Positions 28,182-38,091 of a stretch of DNA of 64,000 bases are shown one piece after another. Both the position numbers and the translations under genes were made by a program. Source of the DNA: Serratia liquefaciens ATCC 27592 (lineage in GTDB: Bacteria; Pseudomonadota; Gammaproteobacteria; Enterobacterales; Enterobacteriaceae). The notes under the pieces are model-generated. The model saw only the letters and a list, made by a program, of their open reading frames with translations. It had not been told where the DNA came from and did not search any database. The DNA lies in assembly GCF_000422085.1 (NCBI RefSeq), contig NC_021741.1, positions 4,836,001 to 4,900,000 on the forward strand, given 5' to 3'. Position 1 is the stretch's first letter, and the number at the start of each line of letters is the position of its first letter.

Positions 28182-30731
28182 ATGAGCAGAGTCAAACTTG
28201 CTGTCATCGGTAACGGCATGGTCGGCCACCGGTTTATCGAAGATCTGTTGGAAAAAGCAGACAAAGACCAGTTCGACATCACCGTATTTTGTGAAGAACC
28301 GCGCATCGCCTACGACCGCGTGCACCTGTCTTCTTATTTCTCCCACCACACCGCCGAAGAGCTCTCGCTGGTTCGCGAAGGCTTTTACGAAAAACAGGGC
28401 GTAAAAGTGCTGGTCGGCGAGCGGGCCATCACCATCAACCGCAGTGAAAAAGTTATTCACTCCAACACCGGCCGCACGGTGTACTACGACAAGCTGATCA
28501 TGGCCACCGGCTCTTACCCGTGGATCCCACCGATCAAGGGTTCAGACAGCCAGGACTGTTTCGTCTACCGCACCATTGAAGATCTCAACGCCATCGAAGC
28601 CTGCGCACGCCGCAGCAAACGCGGTGCCGTAGTCGGCGGCGGCCTGCTCGGTCTGGAGGCCGCAGGCGCGCTGAAAAGCCTGGGCGTAGAAACCCACGTC
28701 ATTGAGTTTGCGCCGGTGCTGATGGCAGAACAGCTGGATCCGATGGGCGGCGATCAGCTACGTCGTAAAATCGAACGCATGGGCGTCAAAGTTCATACCG
28801 GCAAAAATACCCAGGAAATCGTCAACGGCGGGGAGCAGGCGCGCAAGACCATGCAGTTCGCCGACGGCACCGCACTGGAAGTCGACTTTATCGTCTTCTC
28901 GACCGGTATCCGTGCCCAGGACAAACTGGCCCATCAGTGTGGGCTAGCCACCGCACGCCGGGGCGGTATCGTGATTAACGACAGTTGCCAAACTTCAGAT
29001 CCGGACGTTTACGCCATCGGCGAATGCGCCTCATGGCGCGATCGCACCTTCGGCCTGGTTGCACCGGGCTATAAAATGGCACAGGTAACGGCTGACCATC
29101 TGCTGGGGCGCGAAAACACCTTCCTGGGCGCAGACATGAGCGCCAAGCTGAAATTGCTGGGTGTAGACGTCGGCGGCATCGGTGATGCCCATGGCCGCAC
29201 CGAAGGGGCGCGCAGCTACGTTTATCTGGATGAAAGCAAAGAAATTTATAAACGCATCGTCGTCAGCGCAGACAACAAGACCCTGCTCGGCGCGGTGCTG
29301 GTGGGCGACACCAGCGACTACGGCAACCTGCTGCAGCTGGCGTTAAACGCCATCGAACTGCCGGAAAACCCGGACGGTCTGATCCTGCCGTCGCACGCAG
29401 GCAGCAAGCCGGCGATTGGCGTCGAGTCGCTGCCGGAAACCGCGCAAATCTGCTCCTGTTTCGACGTCAGCAAAGGCGATATCATCAAGGCGGTCAGCAT
29501 GGGCTGCCACACCGTCGCCGCCATCAAGTCTGAAACCAAGGCCGGTACCGGCTGCGGTGGCTGTATTCCTCTGATCACCCAGGTGCTGAATGCCGAACTG
29601 ACCAAACAGGGCATCGAAGTCAACCATCACCTGTGCGAGCACTTTGCTTATTCACGCCAGGAGCTCTACCACCTGATCCGCGTCGAAGGCATCAAATCCT
29701 TCGACGAACTGCTGGCCAAATACGGCAAGGGTTACGGCTGCGAAGTGTGTAAACCTACCGTTGGCTCACTGCTGGCCTCCTGCTGGAATGAGTACGTGCT
29801 CAAACCGCAACATACGCCGCTGCAGGACACTAACGACAACTTCCTCGGCAATATCCAGAAAGACGGCACTTATTCGGTGATCCCACGCTCCGCCGGCGGT
29901 GAAATCACGCCGGACGGTTTGATGGCGGTCGGCCAGATCGCCAAGGAATACAATCTGTACACCAAGATGACCGGCTCTCAGCGCATCGGCATGTTCGGCG
30001 CGCAAAAAGACGACCTGCCGGCCATTTGGAGCAAACTGATTGCCGCCGGTTTTGAAACCGGCCACGCCTACGCCAAGGCGCTGCGCATGTCGAAAACCTG
30101 CGTCGGCAGCACCTGGTGCCGCTATGGCGTCGGCGACAGCGTCGGGTTTGGCGTCAAGCTGGAACACCGCTACAAAGGCATTCGCACCCCGCACAAAATG
30201 AAGTTTGGCGTTTCCGGCTGCACCCGTGAATGCGCCGAGGCGCAGGGCAAGGACGTCGGCATTATCGCGACCGAGAACGGCTGGAACCTGTACGTCTGCG
30301 GCAACGGCGGCATGAAACCGCGCCATGCCGATCTGCTGGCGGCTGACCTCGACAGCGTGACGCTGGAGCACTACCTCGATCGCTTTATGATGTTCTATAT
30401 CCGCACCGCCGATAAGCTGCAGCGTACCTCGGTATGGCTGGAAAGCCTGGAAGGCGGCATCGATTACCTGCGCAAAGTGATCATTGACGACAAACTGGGC
30501 ATCAACGCTCAACTGGAAGCCGAAATCGCCCGCCTGCGCGATGCGGTGATCTGCGAGTGGAAAGAAACCGTTGAGCACCCCGAATCTCAGGTCCGCTTCG
30601 CCCACTTTATCAACAGCAGCCAGCGCGATCCGAACGTCCAGGTGGTCGCCGAACGCGAGCAGCACCGCCCGGCACGTCCGGATGAACGCATTCCTGTCAC
30701 CCTGTTGGAAACCGAGGAGAACAACGCATGA
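28182..30731 (+). CDS. nirB: NADH-dependent nitrite reductase large subunit
   Basis: The protein is 849 residues from ATG 28182 (MSRVKLAVIGNGMVGHRF), preceded by TTGAGG; the frame upstream would extend to a site before the predicted transcript start and is rejected. It has an N-terminal FAD/NADH-binding module (GNGMVG, GGGLLGLEAAG, and CFDVSKGDI preceding the BFD-like [2Fe-2S] site with ICSCFD and GTGCGGCIP). The C-terminal sirohaem/[4Fe-4S] sulfite/nitrite reductase domain has CVGSTWC and GCTRECAEAQGKDVG. It reduces nitrite to ammonia in the cytosol under anaerobiosis. It overlaps nirD by 4 nt and needs sirohaem from cysG, encoded downstream. Confidence 0.97.
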   Translation: MSRVKLAVIGNGMVGHRFIEDLLEKADKDQFDITVFCEEPRIAYDRVHLSSYFSHHTAEELSLVREGFYEKQGVKVLVGERAITINRSEKVIHSNTGRTVYYDKLIMATGSYPWIPPIKGSDSQDCFVYRTIEDLNAIEACARRSKRGAVVGGGLLGLEAAGALKSLGVETHVIEFAPVLMAEQLDPMGGDQLRRKIERMGVKVHTGKNTQEIVNGGEQARKTMQFADGTALEVDFIVFSTGIRAQDKLAHQCGLATARRGGIVINDSCQTSDPDVYAIGECASWRDRTFGLVAPGYKMAQVTADHLLGRENTFLGADMSAKLKLLGVDVGGIGDAHGRTEGARSYVYLDESKEIYKRIVVSADNKTLLGAVLVGDTSDYGNLLQLALNAIELPENPDGLILPSHAGSKPAIGVESLPETAQICSCFDVSKGDIIKAVSMGCHTVAAIKSETKAGTGCGGCIPLITQVLNAELTKQGIEVNHHLCEHFAYSRQELYHLIRVEGIKSFDELLAKYGKGYGCEVCKPTVGSLLASCWNEYVLKPQHTPLQDTNDNFLGNIQKDGTYSVIPRSAGGEITPDGLMAVGQIAKEYNLYTKMTGSQRIGMFGAQKDDLPAIWSKLIAAGFETGHAYAKALRMSKTCVGSTWCRYGVGDSVGFGVKLEHRYKGIRTPHKMKFGVSGCTRECAEAQGKDVGIIATENGWNLYVCGNGGMKPRHADLLAADLDSVTLEHYLDRFMMFYIRTADKLQRTSVWLESLEGGIDYLRKVIIDDKLGINAQLEAEIARLRDAVICEWKETVEHPESQVRFAHFINSSQRDPNVQVVAEREQHRPARPDERIPVTLLETEENNA

Positions 30732-31054
30732 GCCAGTGGACAACCCTTTGCCCTATCAGCGATATCCTGCCCGGTACCGGTGTGTGTGCCCTGATTGGCG
30801 ACCAACAGGTGGCCATCTTCCGCCCCTACGCCGACGATCAGGTCTTTGCCATCAGCAATATTGATCCCTTCGCCCAGGCCAGCGTGTTATCACGCGGGCT
30901 GATCGCCGAACATCAGGGTGAGCTGTGGGTCGCGAGCCCGTTAAAAAAACAACATTTCCGCCTGCACGACGGTTACTGTCTGGAAGATGACAGCCGCTCC
31001 GTCGCGCATTTCGCCAGCCGGGTTTTGGACGGCATGGTGCAGGTCGCGGCCTGA
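30728..31054 (+). CDS. nirD: Nitrite reductase small subunit
   Basis: The 108-residue protein resembles the Rieske-like small subunit of NADH nitrite reductase (TLCPISDILPGTGVCALIGDQQ). It lacks the usual iron-binding Cys/His pairs, as in E. coli NirD, and acts as a structural partner of NirB in the cytosol. The start overlaps the nirB stop as ATGA. Confidence 0.95.
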   Translation: MSQWTTLCPISDILPGTGVCALIGDQQVAIFRPYADDQVFAISNIDPFAQASVLSRGLIAEHQGELWVASPLKKQHFRLHDGYCLEDDSRSVAHFASRVLDGMVQVAA

Positions 31055-31084
31055 TATTTCTACTTTAACCTCAGGGGAAGCAGC

Positions 31085-31885
31085 ATGTTCACCGATACCA
31101 TCAACAAATGCGCCGCCAATGCGGCGCGCATCGTCCGGCTGGCAAAACACAGCCCGCTGGGCTTTTGGATCAGCTCGGCAATGGCCGGGGCCTACGTCGG
31201 CCTCGGCATCATTTTGATCTTCACCCTCGGCAATCTGGTCGATCCCTCCCTGCGTCCGCTGGTGATGGGGGCCACCTTCGGCATCGCGCTGACGCTGGTG
31301 ATCATCGCCGGTTCCGAACTGTTCACCGGCCACACCATGTTCCTGACGCTCGGCGTCAAGGCCGGCACCATCACGCAGGGCCAAATGTGGGCGGTCTTGC
31401 CGCAGACCTGGTTGGGCAACCTGTTGGGCTCGGTGCTGGTGGCGCTGATGTACTATTACGGCGGCGGCAGCCTGTTGCCGGTGGATACCAGTCTGGTACA
31501 CACCGCGGCGTTGGCAAAAACCACCGCACCGGCGGAAGTGCTGTTCTTCAAGGGCGTGCTGTGTAACTGGCTGGTCTGCCTGGCGATTTGGATGGCGATC
31601 CGCGTGGAAGGTGCCGCCAAGTTCATCGCCATCTGGTGGTGTCTGCTGGCCTTTATCGCTTCCGGCTATGAACACTCGGTTGCCAATATGACGCTGTTCG
31701 CCCTGTCCTGGTTCGGCCATCACAGCGAAGCCTATACCCTGAGTGGCATCGGCCATAACCTGCTGTGGGTGACGCTGGGTAATGTCCTGTCCGGCTCGGT
31801 GCTGATGGGCCTGGGCTACTGGTACGCCACACCACGTGCCGAACGGCCACAGGCTGAAAAAGCCGTAACGCGTCAAGCCGCATAA
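31085..31885 (+). CDS. nirC: Nitrite transporter NirC
   Basis: The 266-residue protein belongs to the FNT (formate-nitrite transporter) family and has about six membrane helices. GAYVGLGIILIFTLGN and GSELFTGHTMFLTLG match the family's pore signature. It moves nitrite across the inner membrane for NirBD. The start follows AGGGGAAGCAGC. It is the third gene of the nir operon and is followed by a hairpin (31892-31908) and cysG. Confidence 0.95.
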   Translation: MFTDTINKCAANAARIVRLAKHSPLGFWISSAMAGAYVGLGIILIFTLGNLVDPSLRPLVMGATFGIALTLVIIAGSELFTGHTMFLTLGVKAGTITQGQMWAVLPQTWLGNLLGSVLVALMYYYGGGSLLPVDTSLVHTAALAKTTAPAEVLFFKGVLCNWLVCLAIWMAIRVEGAAKFIAIWWCLLAFIASGYEHSVANMTLFALSWFGHHSEAYTLSGIGHNLLWVTLGNVLSGSVLMGLGYWYATPRAERPQAEKAVTRQAA

Positions 31886-31891
31886 TATTCC

Positions 31892-31908
31892 GGGGCGCTT
31901 TGCGCCCC
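31892..31908 (+). terminator. Hairpin between nirC and cysG
   Basis: GGGGCGC pairs with GCGCCCC around TTT. No T-tract follows, so it is probably a partial attenuator or an mRNA-stabilising element that would lower cysG levels relative to nirBDC rather than a full stop. Confidence 0.5.
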
Positions 31909-31934
31909 ACTGCTGATTGCCCCGAGGATTGCCG

Positions 31935-33338
31935 ATGGATTACCTGCCGATTTTCTGCCAACTGCAACACAAAGCCTGCCTGCTGGTCGGTGGCGGCGAG
32001 ATAGCCGAACGCAAAGCCCGTCTGCTGCTGGATGCCGGCGCGGCGTTGACCGTCAACGCCTGCAGCTTCAGCCCGCAATTTCACGAATGGGCCGCGCTTG
32101 GCCGGGTCACGCTGGCAGAAGGCGAGTTCAGCGCGGCGTTGCTGGTGGAAAAGTGGCTGGTGATCGCCGCCACCGATCGGGTGGAAGTCAACGCGTTGGT
32201 GTATCAATGCGCCAACCAGCAACGGGTGTTCTGCAACGTCGTGGATGATCCCAAGCGCGCCAGCTTTATCATGCCATCGATTATCGATCGCTCGCCGATT
32301 ATGGTCGCGGTGTCTTCCGGCGGTAAAGCGCCGGTGCTGGCGCGGCTGTTACGAGAAAAACTGGAGGCCATGCTGCCTCAGCACCTTGGCAAGCTGGCGC
32401 AACTGGGCGGCTCATTGCGTCAACGGGTGAAAAAGCACTTCTCTGACATCGGCGCACGCCGCCGTTTTTGGGAAAAACTGTTTGCCCACGACCGCCTGGC
32501 GCAGTCTTTGGCCAATGATGACCAACCGCTGGCGGATCGGCAGATCGAGGAGCTGTTTAGCCATCAACAGCAACAATGCGGTGAAGTGGTACTGGTGGGT
32601 GCCGGACCGGGTGACGCAGGCCTGTTGACCCTGAAAGGTCTGCAGCAGATCCAGCAGGCTGACGTGGTGGTTTATGACCGCCTGGTCTCCGATGAGGTCA
32701 TGACGCTGGTGCGTCGCGATGCCGAGCGCATTTTCGTCGGCAAACGTGCCGGCAACCATTGCGTGCCACAAGATCAGATTAACCAAATCCTGCTCGAGCA
32801 GGCGCAACAAGGTAAGCGCGTAGTACGGCTGAAAGGCGGTGACCCATTCATCTTTGGCCGCGGCGGTGAAGAGCTGGAAACGTTGGCCGACGCCAATATT
32901 CCGTTCTCGGTGGTGCCGGGCATTACCGCTGCTTCCGGTTGCTCAGCCTACAGCGGTATTCCCCTCACCCATCGCGACCATGCGCAAAGCGTACGTCTGG
33001 TGACGGGGCACGCCAAGCGCGATGGCGGGTTAAACTGGTCAACGCTGGCCGCCGGGCAGCAAACGTTGGTGTTTTACATGGGCCTGACGCAGGCGGCAGA
33101 GATCCAACGCCAACTGATCGCGCACGGTATGCCGGCCTCCACCCCGGTGGCGCTGGTAGAAAACGGCACCTCTTGTCGTCAAAGGGTGATCGAAGGGGAA
33201 CTGAAGCAGCTGGGAACCCTGGCCTTGCGAGCTGCCAGCCCAAGTTTAATCATCGTCGGCAGCGTGGTGAGCCTGCGCAGCAAGCTGAACTGGTTCTCCA
33301 GCCAGGAATCACCACAGCCACTGGCGCAAATGGCTTAA
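31935..33338 (+). CDS. cysG: Sirohaem synthase CysG
   Basis: The protein is 467 residues from ATG 31935 ([20 protein letters not shown]), preceded by GAGGATT; six extra codons upstream are possible but not family-like. The N-terminal dehydrogenase/ferrochelatase domain has [15 protein letters not shown], and the C-terminal uroporphyrinogen-III methyltransferase has [27 protein letters not shown] and [16 protein letters not shown]. It makes the sirohaem cofactor used by NirB and by sulfite reductase. It is the last gene of the nir operon, as in E. coli. Confidence 0.96.
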   Translation: MDYLPIFCQLQHKACLLVGGGEIAERKARLLLDAGAALTVNACSFSPQFHEWAALGRVTLAEGEFSAALLVEKWLVIAATDRVEVNALVYQCANQQRVFCNVVDDPKRASFIMPSIIDRSPIMVAVSSGGKAPVLARLLREKLEAMLPQHLGKLAQLGGSLRQRVKKHFSDIGARRRFWEKLFAHDRLAQSLANDDQPLADRQIEELFSHQQQQCGEVVLVGAGPGDAGLLTLKGLQQIQQADVVVYDRLVSDEVMTLVRRDAERIFVGKRAGNHCVPQDQINQILLEQAQQGKRVVRLKGGDPFIFGRGGEELETLADANIPFSVVPGITAASGCSAYSGIPLTHRDHAQSVRLVTGHAKRDGGLNWSTLAAGQQTLVFYMGLTQAAEIQRQLIAHGMPASTPVALVENGTSCRQRVIEGELKQLGTLALRAASPSLIIVGSVVSLRSKLNWFSSQESPQPLAQMA

Positions 33339-33352
33339 TCCAGACGTAAAAA

Positions 33353-33377
33353 AAGCGGCCAATGGCCGCTTTTCTTT
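33353..33377 (+). terminator. Terminator of the nirBDC-cysG operon
   Basis: AAGCGGCC pairs with GGCCGCTT around AAT, flanked by A residues upstream and T residues downstream. It also faces the convergent trpS. Confidence 0.85.
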
Positions 33378-33388
33378 TATGGCGAGGA

Positions 33389-34393
33389 TCACTGTGGTGA
33401 CACGAAGCCAACCGCCTGGTAAACCTTGGCCAACGTTTCCTGTGCGCGCGCACGAGCCTTGGCCGCACCGTCACGCATCACCTGCTGCAGCAAGGCCTCG
33501 TCATTGCGGAAACGGTGGTAACGCTCCTGCAGCTCACCCAGCATGCCTGATACCGCTTCGGCTACCGCACCTTTCAGGTGGCCGTACATCTGGCCTTCAA
33601 ACTCGGCTTCCAACTGAGCGATGCTCTTGCCGGTCACACCGGCGAGAATATCCAGCAGGTTTGATACCCCTGCCTTGTTCGCCACGTCGTAACGCACTAC
33701 CGGCGGCTCTTCGGAGTCAGTCATAGCACGTTTGATTTTCTTGCTCACCGCTTTCGGATCTTCCAGCAGGCCAATCACGTTGTTGCGGTTATCGTCCGAC
33801 TTGGACATTTTCTTGGTCGGCTCTTGCAGCGACATCACGCGAGCGCCGGACTTGGGAATAAACGGCTCAGGGACTTTGAACACGTCACCGTACAGCGCAT
33901 TGAAACGCTGACCAATGTCACGGCTCAGTTCCAGATGTTGCTTCTGGTCTTCACCGACCGGAACCTGGTTGGTCTGGTACAGCAGGATATCTGCCGCCAT
34001 CAGCACCGGGTAGCTGAACAGGCCGGCGTTGATGTTTTCCGCATAGCGTGCGGATTTGTCTTTGAACTGGGTCATGCGGCTCAGTTCGCCGAAATAGGTA
34101 TAGCAGTTCAACACCCAGCTCAGTTGCGTATGCTCCGGCACGTGAGACTGTACGAAGATGGTGCTCTTTTGCGGATCGATGCCGCAGGCCAGATACAGCG
34201 CCAGCGTGTCCAGCGTAGCTTTGCGCAGTTTTTCTGCGTCCTGACGTACGGTGATCGCATGCAAATCAACGATGCAGTAGATGCAGTCATAATCGTCCTG
34301 CATTTTCTCCCACTGACGCAGGGCACCCATGTAGTTGCCAATGGTCAGTTCACCGGACGGCTGTGCGCCGCTAAATACGATGGGCTTACTCAT
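33389..34393 (-). CDS. trpS: Tryptophanyl-tRNA synthetase
   Basis: The 334-residue class Ic synthetase has the HIGH-like motif in [12 protein letters not shown] and the KMSKS loop in KKMSKSDDN. It charges tRNA-Trp in the cytosol. It is the last gene of the aroK-aroB-damX-dam-rpe-gph-trpS transcription unit and begins 2 nt after the gph stop. Confidence 0.97.
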   Translation of the reverse strand: MSKPIVFSGAQPSGELTIGNYMGALRQWEKMQDDYDCIYCIVDLHAITVRQDAEKLRKATLDTLALYLACGIDPQKSTIFVQSHVPEHTQLSWVLNCYTYFGELSRMTQFKDKSARYAENINAGLFSYPVLMAADILLYQTNQVPVGEDQKQHLELSRDIGQRFNALYGDVFKVPEPFIPKSGARVMSLQEPTKKMSKSDDNRNNVIGLLEDPKAVSKKIKRAMTDSEEPPVVRYDVANKAGVSNLLDILAGVTGKSIAQLEAEFEGQMYGHLKGAVAEAVSGMLGELQERYHRFRNDEALLQQVMRDGAAKARARAQETLAKVYQAVGFVSPQ

Positions 34394-34395
34394 GT

Positions 34396-35094
34396 TTAAA
34401 TTTCCTGATTCTCTAAAGATGACAGCCCAAGAGCGGGCAACAAATCGGCAAAGCGCTCCAACACGCGGTCGGGATGGCTCAGGGCAATCGCCTCGCCGTA
34501 GTTATAACCGTAGGTCAGCGCGGCGCTAGGGCAGCCAGCCGCCTGCGCCGCCTGAATATCGTTGCGGGAATCGCCCACAAACAGCAACTCGTTGGTGCGC
34601 AGGCCCAACTTGCCGAGGACCAGATACAGCGGTGCCGGGTGCGGTTTCTTTTCCACCACGTCATCGCCGCCGATAATCAGCGAAAAGTCATCGAGAATGC
34701 CCAATGCGGCCAACAGTGGTGCGACAAACGGCGTCGGCTTGTTGGTCACCAGCGCCATGGGATACCCTTGCGCAGCTAATTGGGCCAGCGTTTCCTTCAC
34801 CTGCGGAAACAGACGGCTGCCGCTGTCCACGGTTTGCGCATAGAAGTGATCAAAACGTTCGCGCAGTTGTTGGCAGTGTTCTGGGGTGGCTTCCACCTCA
34901 GCCCAGCGCAGCGCGCGTTGTACCAGCACGTCTGCGCCATTGCCAATCCAGGTGCTGACCCGGCCTTCGCCGGCCTGCGGCAGACCCATTTCCGCCAGCG
35001 CCATATCAATAGCGGCCGCCAATCCCGGCGCGCTGTCTACCAGCGTGCCATCGAGATCAAAGGCCAGAGCGCGGATGGCACTAAAATCAGCCAT
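34396..35094 (-). CDS. gph: Phosphoglycolate phosphatase
   Basis: The 232-residue protein is a HAD-family phosphatase with motif [14 protein letters not shown], motif II VTNKP, motif III lysine in EKKPHPAP, and motif [13 protein letters not shown]. It hydrolyses 2-phosphoglycolate, for example from repair of 3'-phosphoglycolate DNA ends. It is about 20 residues shorter than E. coli Gph at the C-terminus, which is within family variation. It overlaps rpe by 8 nt. Confidence 0.94.
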   Translation of the reverse strand: MADFSAIRALAFDLDGTLVDSAPGLAAAIDMALAEMGLPQAGEGRVSTWIGNGADVLVQRALRWAEVEATPEHCQQLRERFDHFYAQTVDSGSRLFPQVKETLAQLAAQGYPMALVTNKPTPFVAPLLAALGILDDFSLIIGGDDVVEKKPHPAPLYLVLGKLGLRTNELLFVGDSRNDIQAAQAAGCPSAALTYGYNYGEAIALSHPDRVLERFADLLPALGLSSLENQEI

Positions 35095-35764
35095 GCGTCA
35101 CCTTCGCCAGTTCGCTACGCATATCATCAATCACCCGGCGATAGTCCGGCTTGCCGAAGATGGCTGAACCGGCGACAAACATGTCTGCACCGGCTGCGGC
35201 GATTTCGGCGATGTTGTCGACTTTCACGCCGCCATCCACTTCCAAACGGATATCGCGACCGCTTTCGTCGATCAGCTTGCGCACCTGGCGCAGCTTATCC
35301 AAAGTACCGTGGATAAACGACTGGCCGCCAAAGCCAGGGTTGACCGACATCAGCAGGATCACGTCGATTTTGTCCATCACGTAATCGAGATAGCTCAGCG
35401 GCGTCGCCGGGTTGAATACCAAACCGGCTTTACAGCCGTGCTCTTTAATCAATTGAATGGTGCGATCGACGTGTTCGGAGGCTTCCGGATGGAAAGAGAT
35501 GTAACTGGCACCCGCTGCGGCGAAGTCCGGCACTATGCGGTCTACCGGCTTCACCATCAGATGCACATCAATCGGTGCGGTGATGCCGTAGTTACGCAGC
35601 GCCTGACAAACCATCGGCCCGATGGTCAGATTGGGAACGTAGTGGTTATCCATCACGTCGAAGTGCACTACGTCGGCACCTGCGGCCAGCACGTTGGCTG
35701 TGTCTTCACCCAGGCGAGCAAAATCTGCCGACAAAATGGACGGGGCAATCAAAAATTTTTTCAT
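35087..35764 (-). CDS. rpe: Ribulose-phosphate 3-epimerase
   Basis: The 225-residue TIM barrel has [32 protein letters not shown] with a metal-binding His and Asp, HLMV, and [11 protein letters not shown]. It interconverts ribulose-5-phosphate and xylulose-5-phosphate in the pentose phosphate pathway. It is in the dam superoperon between dam and gph. Confidence 0.97.
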   Translation of the reverse strand: MKKFLIAPSILSADFARLGEDTANVLAAGADVVHFDVMDNHYVPNLTIGPMVCQALRNYGITAPIDVHLMVKPVDRIVPDFAAAGASYISFHPEASEHVDRTIQLIKEHGCKAGLVFNPATPLSYLDYVMDKIDVILLMSVNPGFGGQSFIHGTLDKLRQVRKLIDESGRDIRLEVDGGVKVDNIAEIAAAGADMFVAGSAIFGKPDYRRVIDDMRSELAKVTHG

Positions 35765-35820
35765 CCGCTATCTCCAAACGTAGGGTTCGAATTTGTTATA
35801 CGCCGGGGCGTAACCCCGGT

Positions 35821-36633
35821 TTAACGATAAAGCGCCAAAAGTTCATTCACTTTGCTGCGGCCGAGAATATTGCGGCTGATGGTGCGACGCGCTTTCACAA
35901 CAAACAGCGAGGCGTGCTGATACCAGTCACGCGTCAGTTCGGTATCGTGGTTGGAAATCAATACCGGCACCTGGCTTTCTACTGAAAGCTGATGTGCCAT
36001 CAACGCCAGGCTTTGTTGATCGGCCATGCTGAAGCTGTTGGTGTGGTAGGCGGTAAAATTCGCCGTAGCCGATAATGGCGCATACGGCGGATCGCAATAC
36101 ACCACGGTACCACGCTCGGCTTTTGCCATGGTATCCCGGTAATGCTCGCAGACAAAAGTGGCGTTGCGGGATTTTTCGGCGAACCAGTACAGCTCTTCCT
36201 CGGGGAAGTACGGTTTCTTGTAACGTCCAAAGGGAACGTTGAACTCGCCACGCAGGTTATATCGGCACAGGCCGTTATAACAGTGGCGGTTCAGATAAAG
36301 AAACAGCAGCGCGCGGCGATAAGGATCGGCACTAGTATTAAACTCTTCGCGCAGCAGGTAAAACTGATCCGACTTATTGAATTCATCGGTGAAAAGAAGG
36401 CGGGCATCACGCACGAAGTCATCCGTACGCAGCTTAACGATGTTATACAGGTTAATAAGATCGCTGTTGATGTCGGCGAGAATATAGGCATCGTATTCCG
36501 TGTTCAGAAAGACTGAACCCGCACCCACGAAGGGCTCGATTAAGCAGTCGCCTGCTGGCAGATGACGACGAATCTCGTCCACCAGCGGGTATTTTCCACC
36601 AGCCCATTTTAAAAAAGCGCGGTTTTTCTTCAT
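35821..36633 (-). CDS. dam: DNA adenine methyltransferase Dam
   Basis: The 270-residue enzyme methylates adenine in GATC sites. It has the AdoMet-binding FxGxG-type motif (EPFVGAGSVFLNTEY), catalytic motif DPPY in VVYCDPPYAPL, and N-terminal LKWAGGKYPLVDEI. It functions in mismatch repair, replication timing and gene regulation. It lies in the ancient aroK-trpS superoperon, but the gap from damX (277 bp) is enlarged by a repeat-like element, so dam may rely more on an internal promoter here. Confidence 0.97.
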   Translation of the reverse strand: MKKNRAFLKWAGGKYPLVDEIRRHLPAGDCLIEPFVGAGSVFLNTEYDAYILADINSDLINLYNIVKLRTDDFVRDARLLFTDEFNKSDQFYLLREEFNTSADPYRRALLFLYLNRHCYNGLCRYNLRGEFNVPFGRYKKPYFPEEELYWFAEKSRNATFVCEHYRDTMAKAERGTVVYCDPPYAPLSATANFTAYHTNSFSMADQQSLALMAHQLSVESQVPVLISNHDTELTRDWYQHASLFVVKARRTISRNILGRSKVNELLALYR

Positions 36634-36715
36634 GCCGTCAATTAGCTACTTATTATACAATTCAGAGCGGCGGATTGTACTCTGTTTCAGACAGCACATC
36701 AGCGCACAAATTTAA

Positions 36716-36908
36716 GTGATTGATACCCTTCATACTTCAAGCCGCAGCATCGCTGGCCACGCACGGTTGTTCAGCCTGTTTCCAGGCCACTTCAGTCATC
36801 TGTCGCGGGCTAAATTGCGTGCCCCGATTAACATGGGCGCAGCATGCTGCGCCCCTAAATGTCTGAAATCCCTGCCTTCGCCAACTGAATGCAGCTTGAA
36901 ATCTACCG
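36716..36908. repeat. Inverted-repeat-ended element between damX and dam
   Basis: The left end (ATACTTCAAGCCGCAGC) and right end (GCAGCTTGAAATCTACCGGG) are inverted repeats about 190 bp apart. The interior includes a palindrome GGGCGCAGCATGCTGCGCCC. The outer ends resemble those of the ERIC element at 25209 (ATACCC...TTCAA...GCAGC). This suggests a MITE-like or ERIC-derived repeat inserted in the operon. No ORF of note is carried. Confidence 0.65.
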
Positions 36909-36910
36909 GG

Positions 36911-37933
36911 TTACTTTTTCAGATCTTGCTGTACCTGGCGTACAGGTCGAACCCATGGTTTTTTCGCCTGAACATCCGCTGGCAGCGTCGCGATTGCGCG
37001 CTTCGCTTCTGCCGAAGAGGCATAGTTGCCACTCACCAGCACATACCAAGGTTTACCGTCACGCTGGGTTGCGTACACCAGATAATGCTGCAGTTTCTGC
37101 TGCTTGGCGTAGGCATTGAGCGTATCGGAACGCGAGGCACTGCTCAGTTGCAGAGTGTAATGGCCTGCCGGTGCAGATTGCAGCGAACCCGCGTTGCCGC
37201 TTACGGCTCCCGCCTTGGCACTTGCCGCTCCCGCTTTGGCGGAAGAGGTAGGCGCCGGTGTATACACCGTGGTTGGCGCTTTGTGCTGCGAGGTCGTAGC
37301 CGTCGGCTTGCTGACGGTTTTTGCCGGCGTTTTGTGTTGCTGTGGCGCCGTTCCCTGAACCGGGCGTACGGTTTCTTTCGCCGTTGCGCCGTTCATCAGA
37401 GTCGCAGGAGCCGTCGGCAGGGTCGAAGCCGGCCCTGTCATGCCCTGCGCCGCGGTATCAACCTGCCCTTGCTGGGCCGACAGCGCGTCCGACATATTGC
37501 CCGGTAAATCGACCCGTTGCTGCGCGCCGCCTTGCTGTGGCTGCGGTTGCGCTTCCGTCGGGGTGCTGGCGATCGGTGGAACGCTGACGGTTTGCGGCTG
37601 CGAACTGCTGCTCACACCGTTATTGTCATTGGTGTCGGTAGTACCACCCGGAACGCCGGAATTACCGGCCGTCAGCGACGAAGAACCGGACAGGTTAATG
37701 TCTTTGGCCGCGCCATTTTGCGCGCCTTCCTGGGCCGCTTCATGCTTGGTTGGCGCTTTCAGCGCCGAGCCAATGCCGACAATCAGCAATAACAGCACCA
37801 AAATACCGATACCAATCATTAAATGCTGACGCGAAACGGCAAAACGCGGTCCCGGAGCCGGTTTGCGCGAACGTGCAGGACGACGATCGCTGCTATCAGG
37901 TCTGAGATCGTCTTCCGGTTTAAACTCATCCAT
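36911..37933 (-). CDS. damX: Cell-division protein DamX (SPOR domain)
   Basis: The protein is 340 residues from ATG 37933 (MDEFKPEDDLRPDSSDRRPARS), preceded by GGAGGG. It has an acidic/basic cytoplasmic N-terminus, one transmembrane segment (LMIGIGILVLLLLIVGIGSAL), a long Gln/Thr/Ala/Pro-rich periplasmic linker, and a C-terminal SPOR domain (HYTLQLSSASRSDTLNAYAK to VRPVRQVQQDLKK) that binds denuded septal peptidoglycan. It is shorter than E. coli DamX (about 428) because the linker is shorter. DamX localises to the division ring. Confidence 0.93.
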   Translation of the reverse strand: MDEFKPEDDLRPDSSDRRPARSRKPAPGPRFAVSRQHLMIGIGILVLLLLIVGIGSALKAPTKHEAAQEGAQNGAAKDINLSGSSSLTAGNSGVPGGTTDTNDNNGVSSSSQPQTVSVPPIASTPTEAQPQPQQGGAQQRVDLPGNMSDALSAQQGQVDTAAQGMTGPASTLPTAPATLMNGATAKETVRPVQGTAPQQHKTPAKTVSKPTATTSQHKAPTTVYTPAPTSSAKAGAASAKAGAVSGNAGSLQSAPAGHYTLQLSSASRSDTLNAYAKQQKLQHYLVYATQRDGKPWYVLVSGNYASSAEAKRAIATLPADVQAKKPWVRPVRQVQQDLKK

Positions 37934-38091
37934 CTGAAACCCTCCAACTAGAGGCAAAAGCCCACCACTGTAGATCTACCGTGGCACGGGCAGATTAACC
38001 CGATGATGTCAAAGCGACGCCATGCCTGCTTTGCACATAATTAATATAGATGTAAACGGCGGCTAAGCCACTGTTACTTCGTCCGATTTAC

